Below, piece by piece: positions 60,927 to 64,000 of a stretch of 64,000 nucleotides of DNA. How positions within the stretch are numbered: the stretch's first letter is position 1; the number at the start of each line of letters is the position of its first letter. Position numbers and translations under genes: made by a program. This DNA is from DATJGF01 sp035495315 (lineage in GTDB: Bacteria; Verrucomicrobiota; Verrucomicrobiia; Limisphaerales; UBA8199), in contig DATJGF010000180.1 of assembly GCA_035495315.1 (NCBI GenBank), forward strand, positions 18,211 through 82,210, written 5' to 3'. The notes under the pieces were generated by a model. It had not been told where the DNA came from. It ran no database searches and saw only the letters and a list, made by a program, of their open reading frames with translations.

Positions 60927-61547
60927 TCACTGATCTTCCTTAATGGAGGCGACTTTTGCGGAGACAGCTTTGCCGTCGACTACCAATGCTTTAAAGCGCC
61001 AGGTGGTATTCGTTTCCATCACTTGTTGATAATCTGTTGCCGCGCCAATCTTCTGACCGGCCGTATCAAACAGGTCCAGCTCCACTTTTACTCCAAATCG
61101 CTTCCGATCGCTGGCGTTACTCACCGTGCCCACTGCATAAACCAACGAAGTTCCAGTCTCCTTTTCGAGTTCGACAGCTGAGACAACAAAACCATTCTGC
61201 CGGTCTGCCTCCTCTGTCTTCGGTGCGCTCTGGGTTTGATCGTTAATCGTGGTTTCGGCTGGGGGCGCCGCTTCGACCTGGCGCTTTTGGCGGGCCGCCC
61301 AACGTTCCGCCCGCTTCAGGGCCATCATGGCCCCGAATAGTCCCAGTCCAAGAATCACAATGCCAATAACAGCCCATACAATCGTCCGGCGAGGCACGGT
61401 TGGTTCCTCCGGGGGGCCAGCCAGCAACAACTCCGTCGCCTGCCCACAATGCGGACAGTCGGCAGTGAGGCCGGCCATTTCTGCAGGGAATTCTAAACGC
61501 CCGCCGCAATGTTGACACTCGCCTTTGAGTAACTTGGTTTTATTCAT
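60927..61547 (-). CDS. Zinc-ribbon membrane protein with FxLYD-like C-terminal domain
   Basis: The 206-residue protein starts with a CxxC zinc ribbon (GECQHCGGRL and ADCPHCGQ, about 10-40). A Pro/Glu linker and one transmembrane helix follow (about 53-75, VWAVIGIVILGLGLFGAMMA). The C-terminal outer domain (about 115-206) is beta-rich and carries the FxLYD pattern VYAVGTVSNASDRKRFGVKV, ELDLFDTAGQKIGAATDY. Such proteins are thought to sense or hold something at the membrane; no function is established. It converges with the permease operon over the palindromic repeat. Confidence 0.85.
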   Translation of the reverse strand: MNKTKLLKGECQHCGGRLEFPAEMAGLTADCPHCGQATELLLAGPPEEPTVPRRTIVWAVIGIVILGLGLFGAMMALKRAERWAARQKRQVEAAPPAETTINDQTQSAPKTEEADRQNGFVVSAVELEKETGTSLVYAVGTVSNASDRKRFGVKVELDLFDTAGQKIGAATDYQQVMETNTTWRFKALVVDGKAVSAKVASIKEDQ

Positions 61548-61882
61548 TTATTGGCATCGAACCTGCAAATTTCGCGAAACCACACGCTCGATTTTGTCGT
61601 CTTTTATGATATTGATACAGCCAAACCCGTTCGCGAACAACCCGCCAACAATGATCATCGATGCGCGACAACGATTCGGACTCGTGTTTTAGCGCCTTTT
61701 GGCGACGTGCGCCAATTATACGTCATTCGCGAACATGGCCTGTTGCAAGCTGTTGCACGGGTTTAAGGCGTCCGAAGGTCGTTCCGCGACTTTGTCCCGC
61801 CTTGACCCTCCAAGTGCGGGAAACCCGCCTCAGCGTTCGAAAATTCTGGGCCTGCGGTTTAAGGGTGTGACTGGCCGACAAC
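61548..61882. other. Intergenic region, AT-richer, no supported gene
   Basis: A stretch of 335 bp with GATCATCGATGCGCGACAACG-type symmetrical words and no ribosome site. It probably holds the promoter of the zinc-ribbon gene. I found no tRNA or stable hairpin. Confidence 0.4.
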
Positions 61883-62296
61883 TCACCCTTTGCTTTCAAC
61901 CTTAAAACCAATCGGAGGACGCTCCTCTGTAGAAGGCTCCACGAGTAACATTGGGACAAAATAATCACAAATCACAAGGGCTTCCTTCTCAGTTTTCTCC
62001 AAACGCCCATGCAGAAGGTAGGCACCATCGCTCATCTCGGTGATGGTGTGAATATCAAGCCCATTCGCCACCACGCGCAGCTTTTTGTTTTTGAATGCTG
62101 GATCGTGTTTTTGCATCACCATAAAGGTGTTAAGCTCTTTGAGGACTGCTTTCATGCTCATAGGCTTGCCAGCGTATCCCTTGCGGCTCTCCCGGTTCAA
62201 GCGCAGACGTGTGACTACGTAATGAACGGGATAGCTCTCGGGTCCTTTTGGACTGCTCCTTGCGCTGGCGTTTTTGGCAGGCTCGACGGGATACAT
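61883..62296 (-). CDS. Uncharacterised protein divergent from the DUF3102 gene
   Basis: About 137 residues from ATG 62296 (MYPVEPAKNASARSSPKGPE). The body has conserved-looking blocks (YVVTRLRLNRESRKGYAGKP, MSMKAVLKELNTFMVMQK, LRVVANGLDIHTITEMSDG) and the end EERPPIGFKVESKG. It looks like a small soluble protein, perhaps a DNA- or RNA-binding accessory protein. The frame stays open upstream through the DUF3102 gene, where it is only a shadow, so the start is uncertain (62353 also possible). The start CAT of this gene abuts the ATG of a 24-codon frame (CATATG, 62294-62299). Confidence 0.6.
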   Translation of the reverse strand: MYPVEPAKNASARSSPKGPESYPVHYVVTRLRLNRESRKGYAGKPMSMKAVLKELNTFMVMQKHDPAFKNKKLRVVANGLDIHTITEMSDGAYLLHGRLEKTEKEALVICDYFVPMLLVEPSTEERPPIGFKVESKG

Positions 62297-62351
62297 ATGA
62301 AAAAGAAGCCCAAGACCTCGTTGCGGCTGATGCTGTTCAGGGCCGAGAAGC

Positions 62352-62972
62352 ATGAACCCAAATCCAAGTAAACCCTCACCAAAAGGGAAATATGTTTCCG
62401 CTTTGGTCAGCTTTGGTCTTGGCGAGCTTGCTTCCATCACGCCAAAAAAGCGAAAGCGAAAGCCCACGCTGGAGGAACTGGCACAACTCATTCGTGGTGC
62501 ACACGGACCCGTGCTTGAGTATGGAAATGCGGCGAGGCGGGCCGCGTCTATCGCCATAGAATGCGCGGTCATTTGTGGCGGTTACCTCCGCGAGGCCAAA
62601 GCCAAACTAGCGCACGGTCACTTTCGGAAATGGGTCAAGCAGGCATGCAACATCGAGCCCCGGACGGCCCGGAACTATATGCGCTTGCATATATGGGTTT
62701 GCACACATCAACGTGACATTCTGGAGGCTAAACCGCGTTCACTTCGTCAATTCTATATCCTTGCAGGGATTCTGCCTGAGGATGAAACCAAGAAACTACC
62801 GAAAAGCTCGAACGACGATTTGGCCAAGCTTCGCCGTTTGGTCCGGAAGGTCACAACAGAAGCGGCCGCCCATCGCAATTACGAGGACGCCGATAAGCTC
62901 TGGCAAGCGCTTAAACCTCTGGCGCCATTACTGCGCGAGGTATCGACGGAAATCGGCAAAGAGACGAACTGA
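62352..62972 (+). CDS. DUF3102 domain protein
   Basis: The 206-residue protein has a DUF3102-type segment (about 65-145): AARRAASIAIECAVICGGYL, LREAKAKLAHGHFRKWVKQA, then CNIEPRTARNYMRLHIWV, which is the HTH-like part of the family. The N-terminus is a basic tail (TPKKRKRKPTLEELAQLIRG). DUF3102 proteins occur in plasmids, phages and genomic islands and probably bind DNA, but no function is proven. A 24-codon frame (62297-62371) overlaps its start. It converges with the small membrane gene at 63110. Confidence 0.85.
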   Translation: MNPNPSKPSPKGKYVSALVSFGLGELASITPKKRKRKPTLEELAQLIRGAHGPVLEYGNAARRAASIAIECAVICGGYLREAKAKLAHGHFRKWVKQACNIEPRTARNYMRLHIWVCTHQRDILEAKPRSLRQFYILAGILPEDETKKLPKSSNDDLAKLRRLVRKVTTEAAAHRNYEDADKLWQALKPLAPLLREVSTEIGKETN

Positions 62973-63109
62973 CAGGCAGCAGGACGAGCTATGAGCCCGG
63001 ATAAACCACGCGCCTGCGCGATAAGGCGTGTTGGATTTGGGCAGGGTGTCAGCTCAGTCAGACCGTTATCGCCGGGTTCGTTGCGGGGGATGGTTAACGC
63101 GCGTTGTGC

Positions 63110-63328
63110 TCACCTCACCTTGTTGGGTATGGCGTTCCGTGGTGTAAAATAGGGGTCGTAAAACGACTGAACCGATTCGCCTGCATACTGCGGCGAGATG
63201 TCGCTTTGGTCTCTGGCAACAGTAATCCGTGGCCCTCGTGGTGCCCTCCACGATCCGGTCCAGTACCCAAGACCGTAGGTCGAAAGCAACAACACCCAAA
63301 CTAAGCCTAATCGCATTCGCCTTTTCAT
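63110..63328 (-). CDS. Small membrane-anchored protein downstream of YceK-like gene
   Basis: The 72-residue protein starts MKRRMRLGLVWVLLLSTYGL, a signal anchor or uncleaved helix, followed by a short polar part (VARDQSDISPQYAGESVQSF). It lies 29 bp after the stop of the YceK-like gene and runs the same way. I do not recognise it. Confidence 0.6.
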   Translation of the reverse strand: MKRRMRLGLVWVLLLSTYGLGYWTGSWRAPRGPRITVARDQSDISPQYAGESVQSFYDPYFTPRNAIPNKVR

Positions 63329-63357
63329 ATGACCAAGAGCCTACGAGCGCTTTAACG

Positions 63358-64000
63358 TCAGAACTGACCGACGCGGGCGGCCAGCGGCGTCCGAATTGCA
63401 GACTGACGTGGCCCGCCCGCGTTCGGTCCAGTGATTTTGTTGGGCCGTTCCTCTCTCCGGAAGAACTCCTTGCACGCCGCACTCTGTGGCATGAGCCAGA
63501 GTCCATCCTTATTGAACTCAATATCCAGAAACTCCTTGGAGGCTCCGGATGGCCTCCAGCGAAGGACAACTCCATTCGTGTCGGCACGGACGACCCGAAA
63601 ACGGTATGAATGCGTCTCGCCTTCTGATTGCACCTGCAGGTCGGTGCCTGAGAACGTCAGGGTCCGCTTGCCGAAGCCGCTGGTCGCTCTGTAAACCAAG
63701 TCCTGAGACGGGCCGTAGCCATCGTAGATGCGATGGTATTCCGCTAGGCTCCGGTCGCGATCCGACTTCCATGTGCCAAAAAGCCGTTCGTCGGTCCGCC
63801 GGGCGCAGCGATACTCGATCACAGCCGTCACTGGAAGCGCGAGGGTGTCGGAGAACAGGCTGGCTGGCGTGTCCACCAAGCAAATCAACTTCGCAGGTGG
63901 AAAGTGCTGCCAGTAGCTGTCATCAAATGCGCTGCGCAGATCAAAGCGAAGGCCGCTGTAAATCAAACCATGCTTCGTTCCCTCCTGATCGGCGTCAAAC
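63358..64000 (-). CDS. YceK/YidQ-like lipoprotein with C-terminal extension, 5' end beyond window
   Basis: The frame is open to the right edge (visible part about 213 residues). The first part shows the YceK/DUF1375 pattern: GLIYSGLRFDLRSAF, then ICLVDTPASLFSDTLALPVT. Family members are small lipoproteins; the lipobox would lie beyond the window. Here the YceK part is followed by about 140 extra residues (FGTWKSDRDRSLAEYHRIYD, GFGKRTLTFSGTDLQVQSEG, YRFRVVRADTNGVVLRWRPS), probably a beta-barrel-like domain. TTG 63966 could also serve as a start, but the upstream residues fit the family better. Confidence 0.7.
   Translation of the reverse strand, partial: FDADQEGTKHGLIYSGLRFDLRSAFDDSYWQHFPPAKLICLVDTPASLFSDTLALPVTAVIEYRCARRTDERLFGTWKSDRDRSLAEYHRIYDGYGPSQDLVYRATSGFGKRTLTFSGTDLQVQSEGETHSYRFRVVRADTNGVVLRWRPSGASKEFLDIEFNKDGLWLMPQSAACKEFFRREERPNKITGPNAGGPRQSAIRTPLAARVGQF

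Noticed and set aside
61745..61830. tRNA-like segment with a possible cloverleaf
   Set aside because: No TTCGANTC T-arm or consistent acceptor stem could be paired by eye.
1..64000. CRISPR array, prophage, or biosynthetic gene cluster
   Set aside because: No regularly spaced repeats, no phage structural genes or integrase, and no NRPS, PKS or RiPP core genes were seen.

Overview
The window is about 64 kb of chromosomal DNA of moderately high GC. It comes from a Gram-negative bacterium: there is a TamA/TamB outer-membrane pair, a porin-like barrel, Sec signal peptides and an RND-type adaptor. Gene content and style (a lone ADOP-type duplicated permease, DUF1272, double-barrelled membrane families, short palindromic repeats and word-like tandem repeats between genes) fit best with a soil Verrucomicrobiota of the Pedosphaera/Limisphaerales type. 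That placement is inference from recall. I see no rRNA, tRNA, CRISPR, integrase or transposase.

Layout. 1-1.7 kb: an ECF sigma factor with two small membrane partners and a histidine-kinase-like stub. 1.7-11.3 kb: a TPR membrane protein, AhpD-like and DUF1272 proteins, an unknown membrane protein, an ADOP permease and small unknown genes, one of them frameshifted. 11.3-18.7 kb: an S9 peptidase and topoisomerase IV (parE and parC), with a decayed PIN toxin gene between the two topoisomerase genes. 19-29 kb: a discoidin-like protein, a TIGR03663 glycosyltransferase-like protein, an octapeptide-repeat secreted protein, an OPA transporter, two tail-anchored coiled-coil proteins, a double RidA protein and GlgC. 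29-35 kb: the tamB-tamA operon. 35.1-40.1 kb: a long minus-strand block made of a winged-helix regulator and its membrane partner, then ispH followed by four membrane proteins, with matching 17-bp palindromes in front of both transcription units. 40.3-41.2 kb: an AraC/PocR regulator. 41.6-48.9 kb: a seven-gene respiratory island (monohaem cytochrome, porin, monohaem cytochrome, GltD-like FAD/Fe-S oxidoreductase, Rieske protein, cytochrome b, hexahaem cytochrome). 49-56 kb: a GT21/HpnI-like glycosyltransferase, an arginyltransferase-like protein overlapping an alanine racemase, a PurD-like ATP-grasp protein, a PQQ-type propeller, TMEM14 and a STAS-like protein. 56.3-60.8 kb: a MacA/MacB-type ABC export operon interrupted by a small inverted-repeat-bounded insert. 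60.9-64 kb: a zinc-ribbon membrane protein, a DUF3102 gene and unknown genes, ending in a truncated YceK-like lipoprotein.

The respiratory island is the most interesting unit. It joins a quinol-oxidising Rieske/cytochrome b core to a cytoplasmic NAD(P)H-type flavoprotein on one side and to an outer-membrane porin with small cytochromes on the other. The second is the winged-helix regulon that appears to include ispH. The third is a family of about 90-115 bp palindromic repeats present in three diverged copies.
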